Of a stretch of DNA of 64,000 bases, positions 1-11,216 are shown piece after piece; position 1 is the stretch's first letter, and each line of letters opens with the position of its first letter. Where the stretch lies: contig VZSR01000514.1 of the NCBI GenBank assembly GCA_013398615.1, positions 7,188,305 to 7,252,304 on the forward strand, written 5' to 3'. The DNA comes from Brachypodius melanocephalos. Lineage: Eukaryota; Chordata; Aves; Passeriformes; Pycnonotidae. The notes below the pieces were generated by a model. It was not told the DNA's origin, made no database searches, and worked only from the letters and a program-made list of their open reading frames with translations. A program made the position numbers and the translations under genes.

Positions 1-431
1 CGATCAACTCAGAGTGCTCCAAGTGCCAAACTGATATAAATGCCCCGGAGGGACTCAAACCCAGCTCTGTTATCCAGAACTGTGCAATGCTCCTGTGTCC
101 TTCACAGAAATACCCACCAAGTGCCCTTTTAACGTGCAAAACTAGAGTCAGGCTGAGAGTGAGCTCCCAGGCTTTTATCTGACCAACCGAATTGTCACCA
201 ATATCAGCTACAAGGCTCAGAAAGGGAGGCAGCACCTCTGTTTTCCCTCTCATTTGCTGAATTACAGATGATCACTGGACCGTGGCAGGATATTGAGGGA
301 GGAAAAGCACAACATGCAGAGAAGCAGGTGAGGAGGCACCCTAAGTGGCTGTAATAGAATTCAAAGTGTCAGAGAGGCGGTGAAAGTCAGATAATTGCAG
401 GAAGATCTGGAAAGAGGAGATGAAAGGAGAC

Positions 432-535
432 CAAGCAAGGGGAAGAGGTAGGAGGGGGGGAAAAAAAGGAAGGGAAAAAAGTGAGAAAAATGAAAGAGAA
501 GTATAAGGAATAGAAAATGTGAAGAAAAGGGCAGA
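432..535. repeat. Polypurine tract
   Basis: The plus strand is about 90 percent A or G over roughly 100 bases, including GGGGGGG followed by AAAAAAA at about 454-467. It is low-complexity sequence that could form triplex DNA. The open frames on the opposite strand here are rich in Phe, Leu, Ser and Pro only because of this composition. Confidence 0.75.
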
Positions 536-2261
536 CTTATTTTTCCCCTCTTCCATCCCCTCCTGCACATCCCTCCAGGGCACTGCTCCCTGTTAATTCT
601 GCCACTGAGGATTGCTCCCTCTTACAGATAGCTGGTGGGCTCTCCCCATTCCTGGAGCAGGACAAAACCAGACTTGTCTCCAGTGCTGAAGCCCAAGGTG
701 CAGGGTTTGCAGTCAGCAGGGGACTTTGCTGCAGGAACAGCCCACAAGATTGGCACAGAGAAGCCACTTCTACCAACAGGTTCCAGGTGTGAAGCACCTG
801 CAGGTTTTCACATGCCTTACAGGAAAGGAGTGAAGACACAGTAACTCCCTTTCCAAGGTAAATTGTCATTAAAAGCGTTCAACAGAGTATCATGAAAGAA
901 AATTATTTCCTTGGCAAGTTTCGAGTGTTTTCAGGAAATGCAGCGAGCGGCTGAGCTTCTGTTCTAACATTTCCAGTGGATGAATTCTTCTCTGCACTGA
1001 CAACAATGTTTGCATTTCTTCACAGATGGTTCTGATACCTGCGGAAGCAGACATCCTTCATACAGAGCTGAATGGGTGGTTGCAACTAAATTAAATTGGA
1101 TAGGACAGGTGACCAAAAACTGGTCAAGAGGCAAGAACACACCAATGAAAGCACATTTATAAAGATCTGGCTCTCTGAACACACAGTGCTGAAAATATTT
1201 TTCACTGTATTTTCAAGGAGATGACCCATGTACTGGAGCTTAATTGGATATTTCATTATTATCCTTCTGATATCCGAGAAAAAGAAGACATTTAAATTTG
1301 TTAACACTATTTTTGTAATTTTTTTCAGTGTTAAACAGCTGCAGACAGCAATATATACCTTTTGCAGGGCTAAAAGCAAAAAAATTAGGAAGACAACTGT
1401 CTTCTGAAATTAGTTAAAAACTGCTTTCTGGCTATTTTGAGCTTCAAAAATGAACGACAATGATCTGACCAGTCATTCTGAGTATCATTATTGTGAAGGA
1501 CAAGAAAGATGCTCCTACCAGTTTCTTTTATTAGCAAAAAAATGCTGTCCTTCTTTTTTGATCTTTGCAGCACATTAATGGATTGACAGCATTATTTCAA
1601 TAAATAATGTGTCTGTATGACTATCATTCTGGTCAGTGTCTTCTGAACATATCCAGGAAAAAACCCCAAGTATGCAAATTCAAGACACAGATTATTAAAA
1701 AGACCAAACTAATGACTCACACTTTCATTACTCCAGCAAAATAGTATTTGCAGTACTGTCAAATGTGATAGTGACAAACATGAACACCCTGCCCTGCATT
1801 TACAGCAGGATAATATTCTTAAAACATGCCAGTCAACTTTCTGAAGATTAATTGTTAACTGAAGTGATCAGATCACGAAGTTCTTTAGAGGTTTGTGCTA
1901 TTCCAGGACATCACTGGTGAAAGTTTTCGATGGTACACTGACTTTTCTTAGATTTGTTTATGCTCACCACAGAAAAGAACTCTAATGGCTTCTTCTTGTT
2001 GGTTTTTTTGCTTTTCTTTTCACTGAGCATTGACAGACATGCTGAGAGACTACAATTGTTCCACAGCTGGATATGGACTGGGATACAAGCAGAGGCAGCA
2101 GACAAATGATAACCAAAGTGAACCATTCAGCATTCTGATGAAGTTGAAAATTAGGACTGTTTACCTAACTCAGAACTTATTTGCATTTCCTGACATTTCA
2201 GGTCTCTTTATCCTTCGATTGAGAATTTCTTATGTAACAGATAGATTAATGAATAGAATTT

Positions 2262-2277
2262 AAAAAAAAAAAAAAAA
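2262..2277. repeat. A16 homopolymer
   Basis: A run of 16 A follows GAATTT. I see no retrotransposed gene body upstream of it, so it is treated as a simple repeat and not as the tail of an insertion. Confidence 0.8.
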
Positions 2278-2476
2278 GGCAGAGCATCCTGCCATGTCTG
2301 TCAGAGGTACCTGAAGTTTGGCCAGATTGCTTGGCTGCTCTTAACTCTGCTTCAAGATTTGGTGATATACACACCAGGATAAAGCTTTTAAAGAGTGTTA
2401 AAAACTGAATGTTTAAAAACTTTACTCAGGCCCAGCTGATATTTTATACAGGGTACAGGCAGATACAAATCTTGCC

Positions 2477-2560
2477 TTTCTGAAAGTATGTTCATAAAAT
2501 GGTTTATGAATGCTGAGTAAGAAGCGTTCATAAACCATTTTATGAACATTTTTTCAGAAA
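2477..2560. repeat. Near-perfect 84-bp inverted repeat (hairpin)
   Basis: Two 34-base arms (2477-2510 and 2527-2560) are reverse complements at 32 of 34 positions. The innermost 22 bases match perfectly, and the arms are separated by a 16-base spacer. The two mismatches are adjacent, at 2486-2487. The outer ends read TTTCTGAAA and its complement. The sequence is AT-rich. It could be a short non-autonomous DNA transposon (MITE), a palindrome made by template switching, or a hairpin RNA source. I do not recognise the family and see no convincing target-site duplication. Confidence 0.85.
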
Positions 2561-3310
2561 ACCTTTAGAACTTGTACCCCTTGTCTGAACTAGCATTATG
2601 AAAAGGCTTTAATAGGTTGTAATAGGCATGCAAATAACAGTTTCTAAATTACCCGGTTTCACAGTAGGCAGACCGTATTTTCAAATTATTTTGCCATTTA
2701 CTCTTTCTGATTTCAAAATGAAATAGAAGTTATCAGAGTTAGAATTACACACCTACTGCCTGCTGCTTTTAATTATTCTAAACATATCTGGAATTACTAT
2801 AAGGACTGATATTTATCAGTGCCAGGAGTTACAATAGCAAGGACATCTCCCATTTCTTTCCTGCCCTGCCCAAATCCCTGTTTTCCTGCAGGACCAGGGG
2901 AACAAATCTCACCAATTTCCTTTAAGGGCACAAGTCACAGAGACAAAATGTCTTTCACCGTCTGATAGGCTGGGATAGCTTTGGTGTCAATCCCTCTTCT
3001 CCATGGCAGCCGTGAGGGAAGTTATTAAACCAGCAGCAGTGCTGCCCACACTGAGTCTGCCCCAGACCCTGCAGGCATTTTCCCACCCATTCCATTGTAC
3101 CAGTGTTGCCCCTCACAGTCAGGTCTCACTGAGCCTTGGAAGAGCCAAAACTTTTTAATTTTGACATTCTAAAGCAAAAGAAGCCACCGCTAATTTACAA
3201 ATAAATCCATTTTCATCTCAGTGCTGGCTGCAACTTCAGGCAGAGATTTTACCCCTGCAACATCACAACGCAGAAAGAGCAACACCCAACTCATGAAGTC
3301 AAATTAAACA

Positions 3311-3356
3311 AAATGCCATTAAAACCTTAAATGCCATTAAATGCCATTAAAAACTT
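3311..3356. repeat. Small tandem array built on AAATGCCATT
   Basis: The decamer AAATGCCATT occurs three times (from 3311, 3329 and 3339). The first and third copies carry an extra AAAACCTT or AAAAACTT tail, giving an 18-10-18 arrangement. It looks like local slippage duplication. Confidence 0.8.
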
Positions 3357-4141
3357 AACACCAGATCAAAGCTGACCAAAGAAAAACACAGTCATGAGAG
3401 AAGTAATGGCATTAATTTAGCAAGTTAATTCCAGAATACTACAACCCAAATCAGGGAGAAGATACTGTAGAAGGTAGAAGATACAGTAAAGATTCTGTAA
3501 CTCTACTAAGGAACAGGACCTGTGTATAGGGAAGGCAATACATAGAAGCAAAAATACCAATGGAACAACATGGAAACAGAAAAGGGATTGTTCCGAGGCT
3601 ACATGTACCCAGCTTTCATAAACTGCAACAGCAGCAGCGACCAAGGTGCTGAATGCGAGTTAGACTGCTCTGATTTCAACCTGCTCCTGTGGTGGCCAGC
3701 AGGAAATGTGTCTCCAGATCCCCCCAAAGCCATGGAGGGCACTGCTCACCTCCTCACCTCTGAACAACACTCAGGCACTACTGAAGAGCTACCGCGAAAA
3801 GCTGAAGACCAGCAGGGGAAACCTCATAAACAAACTTCAAAGTAAATATTTTACCAGGAGTAAGTAAGTGCTTATTAAGATTTAGATCGTATCTTCAGTG
3901 TCCTTGACATTTTACAATGGTGTTTATCTCCCTTGTTTGCTAATTCACAGAATTGGATAATCTACAAGAAATTTACACATTAGAAACGAGCAGGATTCTC
4001 AGGCACGACTTCATAAATATGACATTAGCACAACAATGCTGTAATATAAACATACTCAAGGCTAAGTAGGAGCAAAGCATTTCCTGAGGGCAGAGGAGGC
4101 CCTGTTTGCCAGGGAACAAGCTGTGTGTGACAGCCTGCAGG

Positions 4142-4360
4142 GACCCCGGGAGGGGCAGGGNNNNNNNNNNNNNNNNNNNNNNNNNNNNNNNNNNNNNNNN
4201 NNNNNNNNNNNNNNNNNNNNNNNNNNNNNNNNNNNNNNNNNNNNNNNNNNNNNNNNNNNNNNNNNNNNNNNNNNNNNNNNNNNNNNNNNNNNNNNNNNNN
4301 NNNNNNNNNNNNNNNNNNNNNNNGACCCCGGGAGGGGCAGGGAGCCGGGAGGGGCACGGA
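4142..4360. repeat. GC-rich minisatellite interrupted by the assembly gap
   Basis: An identical 19-base unit beginning GACCCCGGGAGGGG lies directly on both sides of the run of N (4142-4160 and 4324-4342). A third, diverged unit follows (4343-4360). The gap therefore very likely lies inside a tandem array, and its true length may differ from the 163 N shown. The G-rich strand has repeated GGG and GGGG runs that could form quadruplexes. Confidence 0.85.
4161..4323. other. Assembly gap (163 N)
   Basis: This is an unbroken run of undetermined bases. The translated frames that cross it are artefacts containing only unknown residues. Confidence 0.99.
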
Positions 4361-5014
4361 CCCAGTCTGTTCCGGGGAGCAGAGCTCTGCTCTGCCAGAA
4401 CACTCAGGGAAAGAGGCTGGGAATGAGGGCAGGGAATCAATGACCCCACAGTTGCATCAGCCCAGCACTCTTCTCAAGGGAAGGGGAGATGAAACAATTC
4501 CAAGGCTAAACCAGCCCTATGAAGATAGTGGGATTGTGTCTACAGTGTGGACTCCTTTTTAAATTAAAACCACATGAGTAGTCTGTGCGACTACTTACAA
4601 AGTCCAACAAGAAGCTTGTATTCCCAATTATTAGTACCCACATGTACAATGAAAACAAATCCCATTATAATGAACAACTCTATTTTTACCTGGTCACTAA
4701 TGGGACATAAAAATCAGACTGAGACATCATTTCACAGAGACACAGAATGTTTCCAACAAAAATCTGCAAAATTTAAACTGGGGGTTTGAAGACTCCTCCA
4801 TAATGTGAGGGAGTAGCTTCGAACACTTGGAGAAGGCACACACTGTAAGCAAATGAGGGCTTTTGTTACTCTGTTAAGGATGTCAGAGGCATTTCCCTTT
4901 TCCCCTGACTCATCCTTTTCCTTAGTGAGTCTTCTGACCCTTAGACCTGGCGAATCCACCAGCACTAAAACCTTCTCTCCGGTGCCTCATTAATCACTCC
5001 CCTGCCGTGTGCTA

Positions 5015-5020
5015 TCTTAC
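5015..5020 (-). other. Splice donor of the GFRA1 domain-2 exon
   Basis: On the minus strand the exon ends CTGCAG and the intron begins GTAAGA, a strong match to the donor consensus. The split Arg codon (AG|N) is the same place where the mammalian protein passes from domain 2 into the SRLADF stretch of domain 3. No domain-3 exon is visible in the 5 kb that follows. Confidence 0.9.
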
Positions 5021-5360
5021 CTGCAGATGTAATTCTTCTTGCAGGACTCTTGCAAATTCAGGCAGTTTGGTTTCTCCCTGTCCTCATATGAGCACACAGG
5101 AACAATAGTCTGCCGCCTCCTTTCTGTACAGGCTACGTCTCGACAGGAGCAGAAGAGCATCCCGTAGCTGTGCTTGGGGGGGACCTTGTCAAAAAATAGC
5201 CGGAGGGCCTTATGACACTTCCTCTTGTTACAGATCTCATTGGACGTGCTGCTGGTGCAGGGGGTTATGTAAGCAGATCTGAACCTCTTGCAGGTATCAT
5301 TTAGGTTACAAGCTTTGGCTGCATCCAAGCAATTGTTCCCCTTTGAAAGTACTGGCTCCA
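5021..5360 (-). CDS. GFRA1: GFRA1 internal exon encoding GDNF receptor alpha domain 2 (partial gene)
   Basis: This is one internal exon of GDNF family receptor alpha-1, a GPI-anchored surface co-receptor that binds GDNF and assembles with the RET tyrosine kinase. The 340 bp comprise two bases completing a Val codon, 112 whole codons, and the first two bases of an Arg codon (AG|G). The peptide carries 13 cysteines (exon residues 10, 17, 23, 34, 43, 48, 70, 72, 77, 89, 99, 106, 112), typical of the cysteine-rich domain 2. Recognisable blocks are KGNNCLDAAKACNL (6-19), KHSYGMLFCSCRD (62-74) and ERRRQTIVPVCSYE (79-92). These match GFRA1; GFRA2 instead has a YRMLFCSCQD-type stretch. As I recall mammalian work, GDNF-contact residues lie at the positions equivalent to N8, N9, I31, F69, R80, R81, I85 and V86, and all are present here. 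The frame is intact and both splice sites are canonical. The track frame runs on past both splice sites, so its extra N-terminal residues and stop are intronic. Paralogue assignment is firm; the bird species is unknown. Confidence 0.97.
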
Positions 5361-5380
5361 CTAGAAAAAACAACACAAGA
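5361..5380 (-). other. Splice acceptor of the GFRA1 domain-2 exon
   Basis: On the minus strand a T-rich tract runs into TTTTTTCTAG, and coding sequence resumes immediately as TGGAGCC. The AG lies at 5362-5361. The junction falls after the first base of a codon (phase 1), so the preceding exon should end in G to restore Val. This phase matches the junction at which mammalian GFRA1 optionally inserts a 15-bp exon. Confidence 0.9.
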
Positions 5381-6106
5381 GCAGTGAGAAACGCGTCACC
5401 ATTTACACTTTGTGCTTTGTGGTTATTGCACTGTGGTCATTTCATTTTAATGAGATTCCTGAATACATGTATTTGTTACATACAAAGCTTTTGAGTGCCA
5501 GAAACTGGGACCAGCCCTCCTGTGTCTCGGGGTAATGGTTTAACAAGTGAACAAGGGCAGAGTTGTTGGCCAACAAATGACACTCTGGGCAGGCTGTACT
5601 TCATCTTCTTCAGAGCAGACATGCAGGGTGAGCATTGGGTAAGACCTGGGCTCACTAAACAGCTCTTAAAACCCCTGGTAAATTGGAAAGGACACGTCTG
5701 GCACAGGAACACAGTGAGAACATGGGCTTCTAACTCTGGTTTTGCAAAGCTCTGACATTTCCCATCTTTTTTTCCCCTTGAACAAGTTAAATGACATGGC
5801 ACGTCTACTCCAGGTTACAACATTTAAAAGTAATCTGTGTCTTGTGCAGAAAGTAAAATAGATATGCCCATTACTGCATTTTTTGAGGTCTGAGGACAGC
5901 CCACCCAGATAGGAAAGAAATCAGGTGCAGCCCCAGGACTGGGAGCTCTCTAAGGCCACCATATGTTCCATGCTTAGGTAAAAACACTGTTACAAAATCT
6001 ACAGATGCCACCCAAACCCTGAAAAATTTATGAACTTCACAAGCTTTGAAGAAGCTGACGCAAAATTAAAAACTGTGAAAGAAACATTTTAAAACAAGGA
6101 TGTCCC

Positions 6107-6144
6107 TTTCTCTCTCTCTCACATACACACACACACATACACAC
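6107..6144. repeat. (CT)n(CA)n microsatellite
   Basis: A run of TCTCTCTC is followed directly by alternating ACACAC interrupted by AT steps. It is a compound dinucleotide repeat and is likely polymorphic. Confidence 0.9.
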
Positions 6145-7089
6145 TAGAAGAAATTATGGGAAAAATTAAACTCAGATATAAGTTAAGGCTACAATTACAC
6201 ATTTAATCTCTCAATACATTATCCAGATATTAAAACCCAATAGATGCTTTGCTTGAAAACTAAGGCAACTGGCATTAGATTGCAGAATTCAATTAAGAAT
6301 AATTGTAATGCTGCTTTGGATATTAGGAATGCCAACATCACAGATCCAAGAAAATACATTAATTTCCCACTGCTACAGAATTTGTAAGCTGAACAAAACA
6401 TTTTGCAAATATCTAAAATCTGCTGCAACCTCTTGGGAGAGGGGCTGGCCAAAGATAAAACATTTTAAATGATCCAAAGCTCTAAGTTACTCTTACAAAA
6501 AGCTTTTTTTTTTTTTTTTCTAGATCTTTTACCTTTAACCAGAAACTCAGTCCAAGGTCCTTCTACGACTCACTGCCACGCATCTCCATTTTCCTGCCAT
6601 GCTGCCTGCCATTCCCAGATTAGGACACCAACCTTTTTCTCTTTCTCCACAGCAGGAAAACACAAAGCAGCTTGGCTGAGATGCTGCACTCAGGTGCTGC
6701 ACTTTTTGGAACACACCATGCCCAAGATGGGCCTTGGCTGCTCACACTTCCCATTATTCAAACAGATCACCTGCAACTGTCCCATGCATCTCACCTACCC
6801 CCAAAATAACAAAAAGCTGAGGAGCATTTGATTTGTGTTTCACTCTGGCAGTGTGATGTAACTATGTTCAGTGCATTTGTACACTTAACCTCTGTGATTT
6901 AACAATCACACTCCAACTCCTTCCCAATCTCAGCTGCTTGCACAATAAAATGGCAACTTTTTGCATCTCATCTTCATAAATTACAAAATTGTAAACAAGC
7001 AACATTTGACTATAAATTAAGAGCCTAGCATTTCTTATAACAGCAGCCTACAACAGATTAAGCAACACCAGATGCAGAAGAGATGCCCA

Positions 7090-7312
7090 AAATACAACTC
7101 TCTCATAAAATTGTAATATTTTATATAAAATGTTATACTACATTAGCATACAACTATAATATTAACTATGAACTCTATACCTTTTTTTATACAGTATATA
7201 GAATTATATGTTTAGTACAAATATAATTACTATGTAATCTGCAGGGCATATAATTATGCAATATATGAATAGTATATGCTAATTACTATGTGATTGCAGA
7301 GTAATTATATGG
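7090..7312. repeat. AT-rich low-complexity patch with a partial duplication
   Basis: This stretch is mostly A and T, with many ATAT and TAATTA steps. A segment starting TAATTACTATGT at 7224 recurs at 7280 with the same order of motifs (TGCAG, then ATAATTAT or TAATTATA), suggesting a diverged duplication with a 56-base offset. Confidence 0.6.
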
Positions 7313-10300
7313 TTATTTGTGCCTGGGAGTCAAATGCTGAATTCCACTCCATAAAACAAAATTCTGTGGAACAGCTCCGAATGGGGTATTGCAATATGAA
7401 CAGACTTCAGCTTCCTGTATTGATATATCCTGCTACAGAATTAAAAATCACTGTGAATACAACAACCTCAAAAATCAAAAGGGACAGGTTAATCGATCTT
7501 TTTTAAAAGGCAGAACAGAAGCCAAGTCACTGCCAGTGCAAACAGCAGTGAAAGTTATCCTGGATTGAAGCTGAACTAGGCACAAAGTGTTCACAAATGA
7601 TAGTTATGCATATTCATACCTGTCATCCAATTTATATCTGCCCAACACTCACATTCCTCTACATGTCAACTCTGAATACTGACTGGTTTGAGGGGGTTTT
7701 GTTTTTTAAACCAGCCCTGGCTGTAAGGTGCCCCTTGCCCTTTCTGTTTTGATATATATGTCTCTAGCTACTGTTTCTGGCATATTTGTCGTAACATTAT
7801 GCAAATTATTTTTACCTTTTAAAACCAAGACTAAATGTAGAAGAGGCGCATTAACTGCATCTGAATTAAAACCAGACTGTCTAAACCAACTCTTCTCATT
7901 AATACCAACTTCTCTTAAGCTTTTAAGTCTTATTTTAATGCAAAATTGACAATCCTTAACATATTTAATGCTTTATTTCTATTGCAACAGTGCAGCTTTA
8001 TTCCTAAATCCTGTGGTAACTACAAACAGTTAACAACACTGGGAGTGTTCCTGAGGATTACTTATGCAGCAGTAATTTATAAGGTCAAAATTTCACCCAG
8101 CTTCTGTGCCGCAAAGCTTAAATTATTAAGACAGGCAGGAGTTTGGCTCTTACCAGGTACTGACTACTTTAAAAGCAAATGGATCTTATCCAGAGCTACT
8201 TTTCATGCCAGAATCCTTTGGGAAAGGTTTGTGTAATGAGATCCTTTTGCAGTTTTCCCCTCTCTTGGGGCACTAGGAGATGGACTGGGGGCAGTTAGGG
8301 CAGGAGCCTGGGACAAGTAAAGATTTCTTTGCCCCACCATTTCCCAACCCAGAGCTTCCTCTCTCCCAAATCCGCCTTGCCTGGGCCCACTCTGGAAATC
8401 TCTGCCAAACCACACAGCCCTCCACTCTTGCCAAATCCTCACAGAACCTGTGTGAAGTCACTTCCAGGCAGGTGGTAAGTGGTTCCTCATGGCTGTGTGA
8501 GCGAGGCGCTGGGTTCTGTCTGCAGCACGGGGCCCAGCAGAGCTGAGCTGGAACCACCAGGATGCTGCTGCCTCCAGCAGGAGCCTCCATCCAGCAGCTG
8601 GGGATGCTGCCCTGATGGGGTGCAGGCAGAGTGCAGGCAGAGCCAGGAGCTGTGCCCTGGTGGGAAACCAGCAGCGTTGGGATGCCTAAACCCAGCCTCC
8701 CACCAGGCAGCTGCTGCACAGCCCACACCCAAACTCTGGGGCAGGACCACTGGGCACTGACACTGATTTGCGTTTACCTGCACCCCCAGCTCTCCTACTG
8801 CACATGTAACACGTGTGACACGTTTTCTGACCAGTTTTAAGGATGAAAATGCAGTCCTTGTACTGCAGCACAACTACTTTGGTGTTTGTTACCTCCTGCA
8901 TCCCTCCACCCTGGCCCAACACTGCTACAGCTCAGCAGTCCTGGACTCAATCTCCATAGACCACAGGAAGAAGCCAAAAGCTCCTTCTATCCAGAGGTGC
9001 TCCTAAAGTCTTAATAGGGCTTCCTCTACCCTGTTTGATCTCCCTCATGCTTCACCCTCTATCCCAGACTTTCCACCTTCATCTTTCATTTTCCCTGCAC
9101 CTCCATTTGTATTTCATTTCTGTACCTACTGTGTCTCCAGCTCCTCTTAACCCATCCCATGGTACTCGAAAAAGGATTCTCAATGTGTACTGGGAGCTTC
9201 TTATTTTTGAATAAATATCTACTTTATTCTGTAGCTCTGTTCAGTCTCTGTTCCAGGGTAGCCTTCCCAAGGCATCACTCCCACTAGACAGAAGGAGCAC
9301 TAGGATTATTAGTTGTTCTCTAAGATTCTTATTAAGCGGCAAAATGGACATTTAGTTTTCAATTTTCTTACAGCATATAAAAAGCAATTTACTGAGGTTG
9401 TCATTAAAATTACCATTACTATTTTCAAGTAATTAGCATTAGTAGGTTTTCTAGTGGATATAGTGAAGGGAATGCTGTAAAGAGAGCAATAAATGTTAAT
9501 GTGATGGAAGGCAAAATTACAAAGTGATAGAGGTGACCACATGGGTATGGGCCAACTCCAAGACAGGTGCAGAATATGGCACATAGGAAGAAAAACTGAC
9601 CAAAATTCCAAAATTAAGAAGAGTGCCATGATCCCACTTAAACAAAAGTGCTGCTGTGGGGTTCACCGAAGTACTTTTCCTTTGTAATGAGAGCAGATTG
9701 AAAAATAAGGAAAGCATAGGAAATACTGTCACCTGCATTTTAATGGATTAAAATAAACTACCGTTTTCCTGGACAAATAATTTCTAATCCCAAATGGCAG
9801 AGAAAAAAATGAGCCATCCCCAAAAAATCCTGAGACTGATAGTGTTATTCTGAAGTTTTCTTCTACCCAGCATTTACAGAACAGCTGGCCTATTTCAAAC
9901 CTGTTCCATAATCTTAATAAGCAGGTGACTTAGTTTTTAAATTACAGCTAATACATTATCAGCTATGACCAAGGCTTTCAGAATACTATCACACACAACA
10001 AGATGCATGTTGAAATTACAGTTGATGGAACCAGGTGACAAAGATGACTCCTGTGAAACATACAACCAAAAGCTGCAGCGACAGAAAGATCTAAACAAAA
10101 CTGCCTAAAATGAGACTTCAGCTTCCTAAGACAAAAGCTGGAACATTTCATATTCCTGGTTAGTCATTAAGTCTTTAATCACAAAAATTGCTTAGGTCTC
10201 TAGAATCCTTTCTGAATATCCCTAGTAAATTCTGAAATTTACTTCAGGAGGTGAATTCTATCTCCTGTCCCAGCCATTTAGAGACTGGGAACAATCACGT

Positions 10301-10326
10301 TGCTTAGCATGACCCAACAAGTCTGA

Positions 10327-10382
10327 TTTGGAAGTGTTCATCTACCATGTTATGTTTGGAAGTGTTCAGCTGCTGTGTTATG
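10327..10382. repeat. 28-bp tandem duplication
   Basis: Two head-to-tail 28-base units (10327-10354 and 10355-10382) both begin TTTGGAAGTGTTCA and end TGTTATG. They differ only at a few central positions. Confidence 0.85.
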
Positions 10383-11090
10383 CACAACTGCTATGTCTGA
10401 AGCCTTTCCCAACACACCCTGGCCTTTGATTTTATGAGACTCCGCTGGTGAATCATCAGCTGAGATCTTGCAGACTTTGAGAGACTCAGAAACACTGTTC
10501 TCATTTCCCAGAAGGGCTCTCAAACTATCTCACTGCGGAGTGTTCTCAACAAGGAAATGGTGCATATTGCAAAACAAAGAGGGAGCAGGATGCTTCAGCC
10601 CAAGAATGAGAGCTCTCACTGGGAGGCAGATTGCTGGGTCCTGGCCTGCACCCAGGAAAGAGAGTTACTTCTCTTACAAGAGCAATGACTGGAAACCTTC
10701 CCTGAAGAAGACTCTGTAAGCCTGCAGAGGCATGATCCCACTTGTACTCCCTACTTCTAATCCCTTCCAAAAATACATAACCCTTTCTATACCACATCTC
10801 CTTCCCTTCCTTCCAGACCAAGGTACTGCCAAACCCACAGAGCACCGTCCCAGGCTTTCTGAAATCCCACAGAGATGAGCAGAGAGCAAAGGCGTCCCAC
10901 TTCCTCAAGGACTGCTCTGATCACTGCCCTAGTGACTGCAGCACCACCACCCCTTGTGCTGGCTGCCCATTAAATTACTGTGCACTCCCAGGAGCACACA
11001 CTGACTGCTGCATGGGCAGAGGTACCTGCCTGGGGCTGGGGGGCTGGCTCTGAGGTCCAAAGTCTTCCAACAAAGCTCGGTTTGTATTTT

Positions 11091-11216
11091 CAGACACCTT
11101 TCACTAGACCAGGTTGCTCAAACTTCATCCAACCTGGCCTTGAACATTTCCAGGGATGGGGCACCCACAATCTGTTCCAGTGCCTCACCACCTTACAGTA
11201 AAGAGTTTGTTGTTCC
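11091..11216 (-). mobile_element. CR1 LINE 3'-end fragment
   Basis: The plus strand reads as the reverse complement of the CR1 3' region: CACTAGACCAGGTTGCTCAA, then CATCCAACCTGGCCTTGAAC, then CAGGGATGGGGCACCCACAA, then CAGTGCCTCACCACC. The usual CTCTGGGCAACC block between the last two is deleted. The copy is 5'-truncated, as most CR1 copies are. Sense orientation is minus, the same as GFRA1. Confidence 0.93.

Larger units (their letters stand above)
1..5014 (-). other. GFRA1 intron downstream of the exon (partial)
   Basis: This is intronic sequence on the 3' side of the minus-strand exon, continuing beyond the window edge. It holds a polypurine tract near 0.45 kb, an A16 run at 2.26 kb, an 84-bp hairpin at 2.5 kb, a small tandem array at 3.3 kb and the gapped GC-rich minisatellite at 4.1-4.4 kb. 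The rest is unique sequence with no exon-like conservation that I can recognise. The open frames here (up to 158 codons across the run of N) have no family resemblance. Confidence 0.8.
5381..11090 (-). other. GFRA1 upstream intron, 5.4-11.1 kb: mostly unique sequence
   Basis: This block is intronic, running 5' from the exon on the minus strand. It contains a CT/CA microsatellite at 6.1 kb, a T16 run near 6.5 kb, a strongly AT-rich patch at 7.1-7.3 kb, a GC-richer Ala/Gln-type stretch at 8.3-8.8 kb and a 28-bp tandem duplication at 10.3 kb. No exon is recognised. Frames of up to 151 codons at 8.2-8.9 kb overlap on both strands and have no domain I know. Confidence 0.75.

Noticed and set aside
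3973..4449. 158-codon minus-strand frame and overlapping frames across the gap
   Set aside because: The frame is largely unknown residues from the run of N; the flanks are translated minisatellite.
8203..8922. Several 80-150-codon frames on both strands
   Set aside because: They overlap each other in all frames in a GC-richer patch, with no family resemblance.
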